This document shows, piece by piece, positions 9,003 to 17,499 of a DNA stretch of 64,000 nt. Made by a program: the position numbers and the translations under genes. This DNA comes from Acinetobacter bereziniae LMG 1003 = CIP 70.12 (GTDB lineage: Bacteria; Pseudomonadota; Gammaproteobacteria; Pseudomonadales; Moraxellaceae): the NCBI RefSeq assembly GCF_000368925.1, contig NZ_KB849756.1, forward strand, positions 89,589-153,588. Reading direction: 5' to 3'. The notes under the pieces are model-generated. The model did not search any database. It was not told where the DNA came from and was given only the letters and a program-made list of their open reading frames with translations. Numbering within the stretch: position 1 is the first letter of the stretch; every line of letters begins with the position of its first letter.

Positions 9003-9477
9003 GGTGCAAAGCCTTAATTGGGCTTAAACGATGATCATGCTGATGTTGTGCATAAGCCCCACTTTCAGGCTCAAACGGATGTTCAACTTCATTCACTGTT
9101 AGACCAAGCCCTATAATCATTTCAGCGAGCACATGATCTGGTTCAAAGTAAAGTGCCGTTGGGGTCAGCATTAAAGGCACATGGCGATTACCCAGATGAT
9201 AAGCCGCTTTTAATAAATCAAAACTATTCGACGCAATAACTTGCATCAACTTTTCAGGTTTTGCATCTATTCTCAGCACTTCTCCTTGTTCAGTTGCGAT
9301 ATAAGAGCCACTACGCAAAATACCTGTTCTTGGTAAATCTGCACCAATATCGTGCCCATTATTCAAAGTTGCACGAAAACGGCTCTTTTGCCGAGTATCA
9401 AAAGTGAGCGCTACACTTTCTACTGTCTTATCTGGGTGTATGCTTTCTAAACGTTGTGTATAAATTTTCATGCTCAT
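8989..9477 (-). CDS. ureE: urease accessory protein UreE (nickel chaperone)
   Basis: A 162-residue metallochaperone that hands nickel to UreG. The middle holds YHLGNRHVPLMLTP, with the conserved metal-binding His, and the tail is histidine-rich (QHQHDHR, then HHVHH at the end), a typical nickel reservoir. It is the first gene of the operon here. The ATG at 9471 (third residue) has GGA at a better distance than the one at 9477. Confidence 0.95.
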   Translation of the reverse strand: MSMKIYTQRLESIHPDKTVESVALTFDTRQKSRFRATLNNGHDIGADLPRTGILRSGSYIATEQGEVLRIDAKPEKLMQVIASNSFDLLKAAYHLGNRHVPLMLTPTALYFEPDHVLAEMIIGLGLTVNEVEHPFEPESGAYAQHQHDHRLSPIKALHHVHH

Positions 9478-9547
9478 CCACTTTGATTAGACATCACATT
9501 TAAAATGTTCCAAATTGATGCCAAAAATTTATTCATTCATATTGCTT

Positions 9548-9564
9548 TGCATTAAATTAATGCA
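9548..9564. promoter_or_regulatory. 17-bp dyad with NtrC-site geometry
   Basis: TGCATTAA and TTAATGCA flank a single base, a perfect 8+8 dyad. The TGCA-N9-TGCA spacing equals that of NtrC boxes, although the usual inner CC/GG bases are T/A here. It overlaps the -12 element of the sigma-54 promoter described separately, so if bound it may repress rather than activate. Confidence 0.35.
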
Positions 9565-9577
9565 TTTATCATGCCAA
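9561..9577 (-). promoter_or_regulatory. probable sigma-54 promoter of the urease operon
   Basis: The minus strand reads TTGGCATGATAAATGCA. This matches the sigma-54 consensus (TTGGCACG-N4-TTGCA) at all but two defined positions and keeps the GG-N10-GC spacing. Transcription would begin about 70-75 bases before ureE. Sigma-54 control would link urease to nitrogen limitation, as in other gammaproteobacteria. Confidence 0.6.
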
Positions 9578-9836
9578 TTTTTGTTTTGTATAGATCAATG
9601 ACAGCATATTTAAAACTTTAACGATAAAATGAAATTCATATTTTTTATAAAATTATCCAGTATTTTGAAATGAAAAGTTAAGATTACAAAATAAAACCAT
9701 AAAAAAAATATGTGTATTTCACAAAATATTGAAATAACAGATATTTAATCAAATTTAAATGCAATTATCGAATTGCGACAATGGCTACAATGTGTTATCA
9801 ATGAATCAAGAATCAGATAAAAAGGAGACACTAATA

Positions 9837-10298
9837 ATGGCTTATCAACATATCCTTCTTGCTGTAGATGACTCTCCTATTTCTTATGCTGCAGTTGAAC
9901 ATGCTGAGAAACTTGCACTTGCTTTTAACTGTAAAATTACCGTAACCAGCGTGATTGCTGTCGACCCATTTAAGGGAGTCGACTTCTATAAAGTTGCGCC
10001 TGCGGTGACACAATATTTACTCGAAGCTGAGAAAAATGCGCTTGCACGTTTAAAAGATATTCAAGAAACATTACTGCACCATGGCGTGAGTGCTGTGGAT
10101 ACCAAAGTTGTTCGTGAAGTTCCTCCAGCAACCGGTATTTTGAATGCTGCTGATGAATTGAATGTAGATCTTATTGTTATGGGATCACATGGGCGTACAG
10201 GTTTCAAAAAATTCTTTTTAGGTAGCGTTGCTCAGGAAGTTTTATCGATTTGTCCACTGCCTGTACTGATTATTAAATCAACACTCAGTGAAGATTAG
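9837..10298 (+). CDS. universal stress protein, UspA family (copy 1)
   Basis: A 153-residue single-domain UspA protein if started at the ATG at 9837, which has AAAGGAG 9 bases upstream; an upstream ATG at 9759 would add 26 unrelated residues and has no ribosome site. The start YQHILLAVDDSPIS and the ATP-binding signature MGSHGRTGFKKFFLGS near the C-terminus are standard. It is followed 33 bases later by a paralogue, so the two likely form one transcript ending at the hairpin at 10793. Stress-related nucleotide-binding role; the exact function is unknown. Confidence 0.93.
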   Translation: MAYQHILLAVDDSPISYAAVEHAEKLALAFNCKITVTSVIAVDPFKGVDFYKVAPAVTQYLLEAEKNALARLKDIQETLLHHGVSAVDTKVVREVPPATGILNAADELNVDLIVMGSHGRTGFKKFFLGSVAQEVLSICPLPVLIIKSTLSED

Positions 10299-10331
10299 TA
10301 TTTTCAAGCTCAATAATTAAAAGGTGAAATT

Positions 10332-10775
10332 ATGTCTTATCAAAATATTCTTGTTCCAGTTGACGGTTCAGACATTTCTTTCTCAGCAATCAAGCATGCT
10401 GCATCTATTGCCAAAGCATTTGGCAGTAAACTTACTGCGATCAGTGTTGTTGCAGATGATCCATTTGCAGCAGCGGACTTCTATTATTCTCCAGATATGC
10501 TGAAAGAATATATTCAAGAAGCAATCAAAAATGCTGAGGAAGCTTTAAGCAAAGCGAGACAGCTGGCAGAACAACAAGGTGCACAAATCGAAACTCAAGT
10601 GGTGAGAAATTCGGTGTCTGCAGAAACCTTCATTAAGACAGCGGAGTCATTGAACACTGATCTGATTGTTATGGGATCACATGGACGAAAAGGCTTCCAA
10701 AAGTTTTTATTGGGAAGCTTCGCTCAAGACGTACTTGGACAAACTCAGTTGCCAGTGTTAATCATTAAACAATAA
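10332..10775 (+). CDS. universal stress protein, UspA family (copy 2)
   Basis: A 147-residue paralogue of the preceding gene with the same layout: YQNILVPVDGSDIS at the start, FAAADFYYSPDML matching FKGVDFYKVAPAV of copy 1, and MGSHGRKGFQKFLLGSFAQ as nucleotide-binding signature. AAGGTG precedes the ATG. The pair appears to be a tandem duplication, and the products may form homo- or heterodimers. Confidence 0.93.
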   Translation: MSYQNILVPVDGSDISFSAIKHAASIAKAFGSKLTAISVVADDPFAAADFYYSPDMLKEYIQEAIKNAEEALSKARQLAEQQGAQIETQVVRNSVSAETFIKTAESLNTDLIVMGSHGRKGFQKFLLGSFAQDVLGQTQLPVLIIKQ

Positions 10776-10792
10776 ATTTAATTTGTTCAATA

Positions 10793-10820
10793 TTAAAGCC
10801 CACGATATCGTGGGCTTTAA
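10793..10820 (+). terminator. terminator after the UspA pair
   Basis: A perfect 28-bp palindrome (TTAAAGCCCACGAT and its complement) 18 bases after the second UspA stop, ending in TTTAA. It may also serve the convergent small gene at 10841-11074. Confidence 0.75.
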
Positions 10821-10840
10821 TAATTAAAACGAATAGAAAA

Positions 10841-11074
10841 TTATGTGATTGCAATCACTTTGACTAAAATGGTTTGCGACTCTTCGAAATCATCAAAAAT
10901 TTGTTTTCGATTTAGCTCTTTTGACTTGACCTTGAATTCGTGATTTTGATAATGAATTACATCGGGTATTTGATCAAAATAATCACCTTCAGCTTCAATA
11001 CTTTCTTCAAATAGAGGTGTGCCAAGCTGATATTCTCTGCTCTTTAAGACAACATATTTAACTGTTGTTTTCAT
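10841..11074 (-). CDS. small protein of unknown function
   Basis: A 77-residue acidic protein (starts MKTTVKYVVLK, ends VKVIAIT) without recognisable domain, signal or membrane segment. AAGGAG sits 9 bases before the ATG, which supports it as a real gene. It is convergent with the UspA genes and preceded, on its own strand, by a region that contains a terminator-like hairpin at 11185-11212. Confidence 0.65.
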   Translation of the reverse strand: MKTTVKYVVLKSREYQLGTPLFEESIEAEGDYFDQIPDVIHYQNHEFKVKSKELNRKQIFDDFEESQTILVKVIAIT

Positions 11075-11179
11075 TATTCACACTCCTTTTTCATATGCAC
11101 TTTATTTTTATTTATATCACTTTTTTAGCTGTTTGAAAGATAAAATTTGATAATATTGAATAGTAATTCTCCAAATGGC

Positions 11180-11245
11180 ATAAAAAGGAAAACCCACTGA
11201 TTAAAAGTGGGTCGGCTGTAGATACAGACGTTTACGCTAATTATA
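11180..11245 (-). ncRNA. candidate small RNA or attenuated leader
   Basis: On the minus strand a perfect TATAAT (11240-11245) is followed by about 55 bases that hold a small hairpin (CTGTA-TC-TACAG), then a terminator-like stem (ACCCAC...GTGGGT, 11192-11212) with the tail TTTTCCTTTTT. No good -35 is visible. This is either a short sRNA or a conditional terminator in the leader of the 77-residue gene. The remaining part of 11075-11461 shows no gene. Confidence 0.35.
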
Positions 11246-11461
11246 TTTTTAACTGATTTTGTAATTATCTTTTGTTTTTATTTTGTCTGAGTAAAGTATC
11301 GCAAAGAAATATGACAGTGTTATTTCAAAATCACGGAGGCACATTCAGACTGATTATTTTTTACTCACAATAGTACACTATTCAGCAGGTTGATAAAATT
11401 TGCTATTATTTCTGCATTCAACTGATTGAATACAATATAATTCATCAAGAGTTCAGAACCA

Positions 11462-11941
11462 ATGTCTTTAGTACAGTGTTGTAACCTTCTCGAACAAAAA
11501 GGTTTAAAAGTCGCCTTTATTGAAAGTGCCAGTTCTGGCTATTTATGTAGTCAATTTTCAATTTATAAACATAGTGGTGCTGATATTTTATTGGGTGGAT
11601 TAGTCAGCTATGATCCGTCTATTAAAGTTTCTGTGCTGAAAATCGCTCCTTCTCTTATCGAACAGTATACAGCTGAATCAGCTCAAGTAACTGAGGCAAT
11701 GGCGGTTCATGGCAAGCAACTGTTTCCTTTGGCAGATATCATGGTGAGTTGTACTGGTTTGCTTAAACCAGGAGGTAGTGCAACGGCTGAAAAACCGGAA
11801 GGTACATTTTTTATTAGTATCCTTTATCAGCAACGAAAATACAGTTACCAATATTTCATCGATGCAACGCCTGTTGCTCGCTTAGAGCAATTAACCGCCA
11901 ATGTCGCCAGAGAAATTTTGAATATTTTAACAACTGATTAA
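11462..11941 (+). CDS. CinA-family C-terminal domain protein (NMN amidohydrolase-like)
   Basis: A 159-residue protein of the stand-alone CinA C-terminal (PncC) family, whose classical members deamidate nicotinamide mononucleotide in pyridine nucleotide recycling. Family landmarks are GGLVSYDPSIKVSVLKI (residues 45-61), the AMA region and the GGS-x4-EKPEGTFFI loop near 104-118. The usual N-terminal motif AESCTGG is altered to IESASSGYL, keeping Glu and one Ser but losing the TGG, so activity is uncertain. The start has no strong ribosome site. Confidence 0.75.
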   Translation: MSLVQCCNLLEQKGLKVAFIESASSGYLCSQFSIYKHSGADILLGGLVSYDPSIKVSVLKIAPSLIEQYTAESAQVTEAMAVHGKQLFPLADIMVSCTGLLKPGGSATAEKPEGTFFISILYQQRKYSYQYFIDATPVARLEQLTANVAREILNILTTD

Positions 11942-12071
11942 CATAACTGCTTCAAATATAGGCGCTGTACAATTTACTGAAATATTTTAATTCACTTTTT
12001 TACTAAAAAGCGGTAAATTTTATATACATTATGAACAATCAATAACACGAATGAACTTATTAGGAAGCGTT

Positions 12072-12545
12072 ATGAAACTTCAATTTGCTTTAATTTCTTC
12101 TTTAGCATGCTTAACTTTGGCAGGTTGTGCTGGTTCTTATCCAGAAAGAGTCGTGACCAAAGGACCTTTAATCTGTGAAGCAAATGAAGTTTGCCCTGAG
12201 CTTTCGATGCGTTGGAAAGATGAAATCCGTGATGGTTTTAAGATTACTGCAGAAATCGATAATCCAACCAAATATGATATTACTCAGTTCGTTTTCCTTG
12301 TTGATGGTCAACCTTATACCTACTCAACCATCAATAGCACACAATACGCTGGTACAGTGTCATCAAACTCAATCAATGTTCCAGTAAGTTTCCTAAACTC
12401 GTTCCGTAACGGTAAAGAAATTTCGCTTAAATTGGTTACTAATCAAGGTGATGTAGAACGTTCAATTTTAAAAGCTGATGGACAACAGTCTTCTGCTTAC
12501 TTGACTTTCTTAAAAGGTTATACAGGTCAGATCGTTGAAAAATAA
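12072..12545 (+). CDS. outer- or inner-membrane lipoprotein of unknown function
   Basis: A 157-residue protein from the ATG at 12072, chosen because AGGAAG lies 6 bases upstream and because it places a canonical lipoprotein signal (KLQFALISSLACLTLAGC, lipobox LAGC) at the N-terminus. The mature part is beta-rich, with two cysteines (LICEANEVC) close to the start. No domain recognised. A strong terminator follows directly. Confidence 0.8.
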   Translation: MKLQFALISSLACLTLAGCAGSYPERVVTKGPLICEANEVCPELSMRWKDEIRDGFKITAEIDNPTKYDITQFVFLVDGQPYTYSTINSTQYAGTVSSNSINVPVSFLNSFRNGKEISLKLVTNQGDVERSILKADGQQSSAYLTFLKGYTGQIVEK

Positions 12546-12566
12546 TTAAATTTTCAATGCTTTGAA

Positions 12567-12596
12567 TAAAAAACCAGACATCAAGTCTGGTTTTTT
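12567..12596 (+). terminator. rho-independent terminator after the lipoprotein gene
   Basis: An inverted repeat AAAAACCAGAC...GTCTGGTTTTTT, 22 bases after the stop, with a run of six T. Confidence 0.85.
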
Positions 12597-12688
12597 ATGT
12601 ATAGAAGTTACCATTTTTATGCAACTTCTCATACTTTTCAAAATCATAAGGGGTATTTTTAATTAAAAAATACCCCCGAATATTGAAA

Positions 12689-13783
12689 TCATTTAGGCTC
12701 AATTGGCGCAAAAGGAGCAACGACATCCGCATTCTGTGCGCGATGACGCATAAAGTGATCCATCAACACAATTGCCAACATTGCTTCAGCAATAGGCGTT
12801 GCACGTACCCCCACACAAGGATCATGGCGACCTTTGGTTAATACATCCGTATCTTCACGATTCAAATTAATGGTTTTGCCAGGAGTCGTAATACTTGCAG
12901 TAGGTTTGAGTGCAATCGCGACACGAATGGTCTGACCAGAAGAAATTCCACCCAATATGCCCCCTGCATGATTGGCAAGAAAGCCATCTGTGGTCAACTC
13001 ATCACGTGTTTCATGACCAAACTGTTCTGCAACAGCAAAACCATCACCAATTTCTACGCCTTTGACTGCATTGATTGACATCATCGCATGTGCAATATCT
13101 GCATCTAAACGATCAAATACAGGTTCACCCCAACCTACAGGCACTTTTTCTGCCAGGATCTCAAGTTTTGCCCCACAACTTGTGCCTTGTTCTCTTAAAG
13201 AAGTCACTAAGGCTTCAAAACGAGGCACTGCATTGATGTCACCACAAAAGAAAGGGTTATTAGGTACTTCATTCCAATCCAATGTTTCTGTTTTTTCAGT
13301 GCCGATCTGCGTCACATGCCCACGAATCACAATACCAAACTTTTCAGCAAGGAATTTTTTAGCAATCGCGCCCGCAGCAACACGCATTGCTGTTTCACGT
13401 GCGCTTGAGCGACCACCACCTCGATAATCACGGAAACCATACTTTTGCGTATAAGTATAATCAGCATGCCCTGGGCGGAAGGTTTGTGCGATATTGCCAT
13501 AATCTTTGGATTTTTGATCTGTATTGCGAATCAATAAGCCAATTGACGTACCTGTCGTTTTACCTTCAAAAACACCTGAAATGATTTCTACTTCATCTGG
13601 TTCTTTACGTTGTGTAGAAAACTTGGAAGTCCCCGGTTTACGTCGATCCAGATCAATTTGTAAATCTTCGGCAGATAATTCCAATCCGGGCGGTACGCCA
13701 TCCACAATTGCCATCAATCCTACGCCATGAGATTCACCACAAGTCGTTACACGGAAGAGCTGTCCAATACTATTACCTGCCAT
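12689..13783 (-). CDS. aroC: chorismate synthase
   Basis: The last shikimate-pathway enzyme, converting EPSP to chorismate with reduced FMN. The 364-residue protein has all three family signatures: GESHGVGLMAIVDGVPPG (residues 16-33), FRPGHADYTYTQKYG followed by YRGGGRSSARETAMRVAAGAIAKK, and RHDPCVGVRATPIAEAM near the C-terminus. It lies 12 bases after prmB on the same strand, a pair commonly seen together. Confidence 0.97.
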   Translation of the reverse strand: MAGNSIGQLFRVTTCGESHGVGLMAIVDGVPPGLELSAEDLQIDLDRRKPGTSKFSTQRKEPDEVEIISGVFEGKTTGTSIGLLIRNTDQKSKDYGNIAQTFRPGHADYTYTQKYGFRDYRGGGRSSARETAMRVAAGAIAKKFLAEKFGIVIRGHVTQIGTEKTETLDWNEVPNNPFFCGDINAVPRFEALVTSLREQGTSCGAKLEILAEKVPVGWGEPVFDRLDADIAHAMMSINAVKGVEIGDGFAVAEQFGHETRDELTTDGFLANHAGGILGGISSGQTIRVAIALKPTASITTPGKTINLNREDTDVLTKGRHDPCVGVRATPIAEAMLAIVLMDHFMRHRAQNADVVAPFAPIEPK

Positions 13784-13795
13784 GTTTACAACTCC

Positions 13796-14806
13796 TTATG
13801 CTTGAATCGATTGAATAAATAAATCACGGAAATTGCGACACTGTTGAGCAGTAAGCGCAAATATGCCTGAACCACCTTTTTGGAACTGTAACCAATAGAA
13901 ATCAATCGTATTAAAATTCTGTTTCATTGCCCATTCAGAATTACCGACTTCGATGACAATCAAACCATCTTCAGTCAAGTAATCTGCCGCTTGAGCCAAC
14001 ATTTTACGGACTAAGTCCAAACCATCCTGACCAGCTGCCAACGCCAATTCTGGCTCATGATGGAATTCTTCTGGTAAGTCAGCCATATCTTCAGCATCCA
14101 CATATGGTGGATTAGAAACGATTAAATCATATTGATTTTCAGCAGGAATTTTTGCAAACAAATCTGATTCAAGTAATGCAACTTGATACTGCTTGTTATG
14201 ATGTTCGGTATTGATAGAAGCAACTTCTAAAGCCTCTTTAGAAATATCAGTGGCATCAACCTCTGAATCTGGGAATGCATATGCCAATGCAATCGCGATA
14301 CAGCCCGAACCTGTGCACATATCTAAAATGCGTTGAGGCGTTTTTGGATTTGGATTTTCTGGCAAATTATTTTTAGCTTCAAGAAGCTGTCCATTTTCAT
14401 CCAAACAATAGGGTGCAAAACGATTTTCAATCAATTCAGCAATCGGTGAACGTGGAATCAATACACGTTCATCGACATAAAAAGGTTTACCAAAGAAATA
14501 AGACAAGTTTAATAAATAAGAGGTCGGAATTTTTTCATTGATACGACGTTCTAATAAATTAAGAAATTCAGCTTTTTCACTTGGCAACAATTTTGAATCT
14601 AAAATTTCAGCATCAGCATTCCACTCTAGAGATAGTGTTTGTAAGACCAGTGCAGAGCTTTCAGCAAAATAATCTTCTGTACCTTGACCTAAATGTGCAT
14701 CGTATTGACGTAAAGCTGTAACCCCAAAACGAATAAAATCACGAATTGTTGAAAGGTTTTCAGCAGCTTCCTGTAAATGTTCAGGGCTAATAGTCGGTCG
14801 ATCCAC
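13796..14806 (-). CDS. prmB: 50S ribosomal protein L3 glutamine N5-methyltransferase
   Basis: A 336-residue class I methyltransferase of the HemK/PrmB type. SAM-binding motif I is DMCTGSGCIAIALA and the catalytic NPPY tetrad appears as VSNPPYVDAEDM; the following LPEEFHHEPELALAAGQDGLD is diagnostic of PrmB versus PrmC. PrmB methylates a glutamine of ribosomal protein L3. The gene overlaps no neighbour and leads the prmB-aroC pair. Confidence 0.94.
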   Translation of the reverse strand: MDRPTISPEHLQEAAENLSTIRDFIRFGVTALRQYDAHLGQGTEDYFAESSALVLQTLSLEWNADAEILDSKLLPSEKAEFLNLLERRINEKIPTSYLLNLSYFFGKPFYVDERVLIPRSPIAELIENRFAPYCLDENGQLLEAKNNLPENPNPKTPQRILDMCTGSGCIAIALAYAFPDSEVDATDISKEALEVASINTEHHNKQYQVALLESDLFAKIPAENQYDLIVSNPPYVDAEDMADLPEEFHHEPELALAAGQDGLDLVRKMLAQAADYLTEDGLIVIEVGNSEWAMKQNFNTIDFYWLQFQKGGSGIFALTAQQCRNFRDLFIQSIQA

Positions 14807-14920
14807 TTAGGGTTTCTCCAAGGTCATAATTTCAAACGCCTTATGATACCTTGTTTTCAACCAGATTTATAATCCTTTACTACAATTTACTTGCCAATTA
14901 TTTATCCACTTTGTCAAAAT

Positions 14921-15304
14921 TTACAGGCGATAAGTGAGTTTTTCTAGACTATTCGCGCGGTTTACAGTTTGTTTCAGGGCGCAATTGTAATATTTCATTT
15001 TATAATCGTCTGAAACAGATTTTTGAGCTTTATCACACTGTTGACTACGTTGTTTTAACCATTGTTTTTGATATTTTTTTTGCGCTTTCTTTTCTTTATC
15101 CGAATACAGATCAAGGGTCTGTTTAAAAAGTGATTTTAAACGATCATCTTGTTTGCTAAATTCACTTTGCATACAATTTGCTAGGCTTGCGGAATGTGTA
15201 CCAGCAGCATTCATACAACTTATATAATCTGTACTATAACCCATTGCCTGTGCCTGAATCGGCAAAGCCAAAACCAATCCCAATGCCCAATATTTTAAAT
15301 ACAT
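14921..15304 (-). CDS. exported LprI-like / DUF1311-type protein
   Basis: A 127-residue protein from the ATG at 15304, selected because GGGGAA lies just upstream and because it gives a clean signal peptide (LKYWALGLVLALPIQAQA). The mature region has four cysteines in the pattern SCMNAA...NCMQ...QCDKAQ...NCAL, with a lysine-rich helix between. This pattern resembles LprI N-terminal domains, which in other bacteria include lysozyme inhibitors. The role here is inference. Confidence 0.65.
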   Translation of the reverse strand: MYLKYWALGLVLALPIQAQAMGYSTDYISCMNAAGTHSASLANCMQSEFSKQDDRLKSLFKQTLDLYSDKEKKAQKKYQKQWLKQRSQQCDKAQKSVSDDYKMKYYNCALKQTVNRANSLEKLTYRL

Positions 15305-15515
15305 CAAATTCCCCATAAACAAGTTATTCTAATTTAAGTGCTTAAAATAGCAGTTTAAAAGATTTCAAATAAAATACAATCTCCTCATGTTTGTCTAGAT
15401 TTTCAGTATTGAAATCGTTAAGCAATCGACTGCAAGTAAGGCTTCGCTTGAAATTATATGGATTCGCCTTTATATATAGAAATGCCCTCAAATTTATTCT
15501 GAATTTAGTTAATTT

Positions 15516-15821
15516 ATGAGTTACAAACACAACAATCTCATGGCCATGCGGCAATCTTGGTGGAATGATGAATCTACAGCAACTGTAAAAGCTGAAAAGC
15601 AATTTTTTCAACAAACACTCAGTGAAAAAGGTGTTTATGAAACCCCTTCACTTGAAGATGTAAAATATTTTTTCTTTAGTCTGCCGAGTATCATTATTGT
15701 CAAAGGTTATGCACTTGGATTTACAAGCCAACAAGTTAAAGACATGATCAGCCAACATATTGAAGTCAATCGACTAAGCTTATCTGCTCGGAATGAGATT
15801 AAAATTCAGTTCAGAATGTAA
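15516..15821 (+). CDS. small conserved-looking protein, unknown function
   Basis: A 101-residue soluble protein beginning MSYKHNNLMAMRQSWWND, with no signal or motif I can name. There is no strong ribosome site. It is kept because codon usage and amino-acid balance look coding and the opposite-strand frame does not. It lies between a DUF1311-type gene and the AarF kinase gene; nothing in the flanks indicates its role. Confidence 0.55.
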   Translation: MSYKHNNLMAMRQSWWNDESTATVKAEKQFFQQTLSEKGVYETPSLEDVKYFFFSLPSIIIVKGYALGFTSQQVKDMISQHIEVNRLSLSARNEIKIQFRM

Positions 15822-15967
15822 TCATTTATTTTGCTGACGGTCTATTGAATCAATTTAATTCCCCCATTCAGCGAATTGAACTATTTAAATACAGCCATTC
15901 CATGTAATATTCCTTACACTTAGTTCTTATTTATCTTTTCGAATCGCTTATAAAGGATTTTATCTTC

Positions 15968-17341
15968 ATGTCAGATCAGAACGAAAAGCTCAAACAGTTA
16001 AAAACCTCGTCAATGGATCGCCGTTTATCAATTGCAAAAGCATCCTTATTGGCTGGTACACGCTGGGCAGCTTCAAGTGCGAGTTCAATCTTTTCAAGTG
16101 AAGAAGAAAAAGAGAAAAAACGTAAACAAGCGATGAAAGAACAAGCCAATTATCTGGTTCAGGAAATTGGCAAGTTAAAAGGCTCGATCGTCAAAATTGG
16201 TCAAATGATGGCACTCTATGGCGAACACTTTTTACCTGAAGAAATTACTCAAGCGCTCAATACATTAAACAATCAAACCGTTGCACTTGCTTGGCCAGCA
16301 ATTAAACAACAATTGGTCAGCCAGTTAGGCTCCAAACTGAATGATTTAACCATCGACCACGAACCCATCGGTACAGCTTCCCTTGCCCAAGTTCACCGTG
16401 CAACGCGTAAATCTGATGGTTTAGAACTGGTTTTAAAAATTCAATATCCAGGCGTTGCGGATGCCATCGACTCAGACATGAGCCTATTTAAAAATATGCT
16501 CAAGTTAACGCGTATGGTTCCGCAAACACGTGAATTTGATCAATGGTTTGATGAAGTTCGCGAAATGATGCATCGTGAAGTAAATTACGAGGTCGAAGCG
16601 GCAACAACTCGACGTTTCGCACAACGACTCAAAGAAGATCCTCGCTATGGCGTTCCACAAATTATAGATGATTATTGTACCAATCAAGTGTTGTGTATGA
16701 CATTTGAACGTGGTGTGCCGATTAACAGCCCTGTTATGCTGTCATTACCTCAAGAAAGACGTAATCTTTTGGGTGAAGCTTCACTCGAAATTGCAGTGCG
16801 TGAACTCTTTGAATGGGGTGAAATGCAGACAGACCCGAACTTTGGTAATTATTTGGTTCGTTTAGGTAATGGAGAAGACATCAAAGATAAAATCATCTTG
16901 TTAGATTTTGGCGCGATTCGTCAGTTTGATAACCAACTTCTTAAAGTTGCCTGTAATTTGATTAAAGCAGGTTATCACCATGATGCTGAAGCGATGGTCA
17001 ATGCAATGTCTGGCTATGAGTTTTTTGATGCAATGCCGCTCAGTATTAAACCCGATATGGCAAAAGTTTTCTTATTGGCAACAGAAGCATTCAGCACACC
17101 ACTAAATAATCCTGATCTACCTGCTGGTGTGATGGATCAACATAATCGTTATGACTGGAAAAAAAGCCAATTACATAGTCGTGTGATGCAGCGTGCTTCC
17201 AAATCAATGGCATCACGTTATTTCAGTGTGCCACCGAAAGAGTTTATGTTTATTAGCCGTAAATTTATTGGTGCCTATACCTTTATGACTGTAATTGAAG
17301 CCAAAACCAATGTACGTAAAATGATTACTCCGTTTCTGTAG
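15968..17341 (+). CDS. AarF/UbiB (ABC1) family atypical kinase
   Basis: A 457-residue member of the UbiB/ADCK kinase-like family. It has the N-terminal KxGQ motif (KIGQMMALYG, near 78), the Ala-rich nucleotide loop variant in EPIGTASLAQVHRA, the catalytic Lys in VLKIQYPG, and DFG in LLDFGAIRQF. It lacks the two C-terminal membrane helices of E. coli UbiB, so it is the soluble type often linked to quinone or lipid handling. The gene stands alone between two hairpins and an empty leader. Confidence 0.85.
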   Translation: MSDQNEKLKQLKTSSMDRRLSIAKASLLAGTRWAASSASSIFSSEEEKEKKRKQAMKEQANYLVQEIGKLKGSIVKIGQMMALYGEHFLPEEITQALNTLNNQTVALAWPAIKQQLVSQLGSKLNDLTIDHEPIGTASLAQVHRATRKSDGLELVLKIQYPGVADAIDSDMSLFKNMLKLTRMVPQTREFDQWFDEVREMMHREVNYEVEAATTRRFAQRLKEDPRYGVPQIIDDYCTNQVLCMTFERGVPINSPVMLSLPQERRNLLGEASLEIAVRELFEWGEMQTDPNFGNYLVRLGNGEDIKDKIILLDFGAIRQFDNQLLKVACNLIKAGYHHDAEAMVNAMSGYEFFDAMPLSIKPDMAKVFLLATEAFSTPLNNPDLPAGVMDQHNRYDWKKSQLHSRVMQRASKSMASRYFSVPPKEFMFISRKFIGAYTFMTVIEAKTNVRKMITPFL

Positions 17342-17360
17342 GTCAATCTTAAAGTTCTTT

Positions 17361-17420
17361 AAAGTGACTTTGCAAAAATGTCACTTTTACCAATACCCAA
17401 CATTTGTTGGGTATTTTTAT
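17361..17420 (+). terminator. two tandem hairpins after the AarF gene
   Basis: The first hairpin pairs AAAGTGAC with GTCACTTT (17361-17387). The second pairs AATACCCAAC with GTTGGGTATT (17392-17415) and ends in TTTATTT, a typical rho-independent terminator. Confidence 0.8.
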
Positions 17421-17499
17421 TTAAAAATAATTAAATAAATACAACATATTAAATCTGATAAATCAACTTTAACAACCATTCATCTACGGTCAATCAGTT

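Noticed and set aside
9763..9778. GCAATT-N4-AATTGC dyad in the leader of the UspA gene
   Set aside because: Short, AT-rich dyad that could arise by chance; no known regulator motif matches.
15342..15614. 90-codon minus-strand frame opposite the 101-residue gene
   Set aside because: Cys- and Phe-rich composition, no ribosome site, and the plus-strand frame in this place looks coding.
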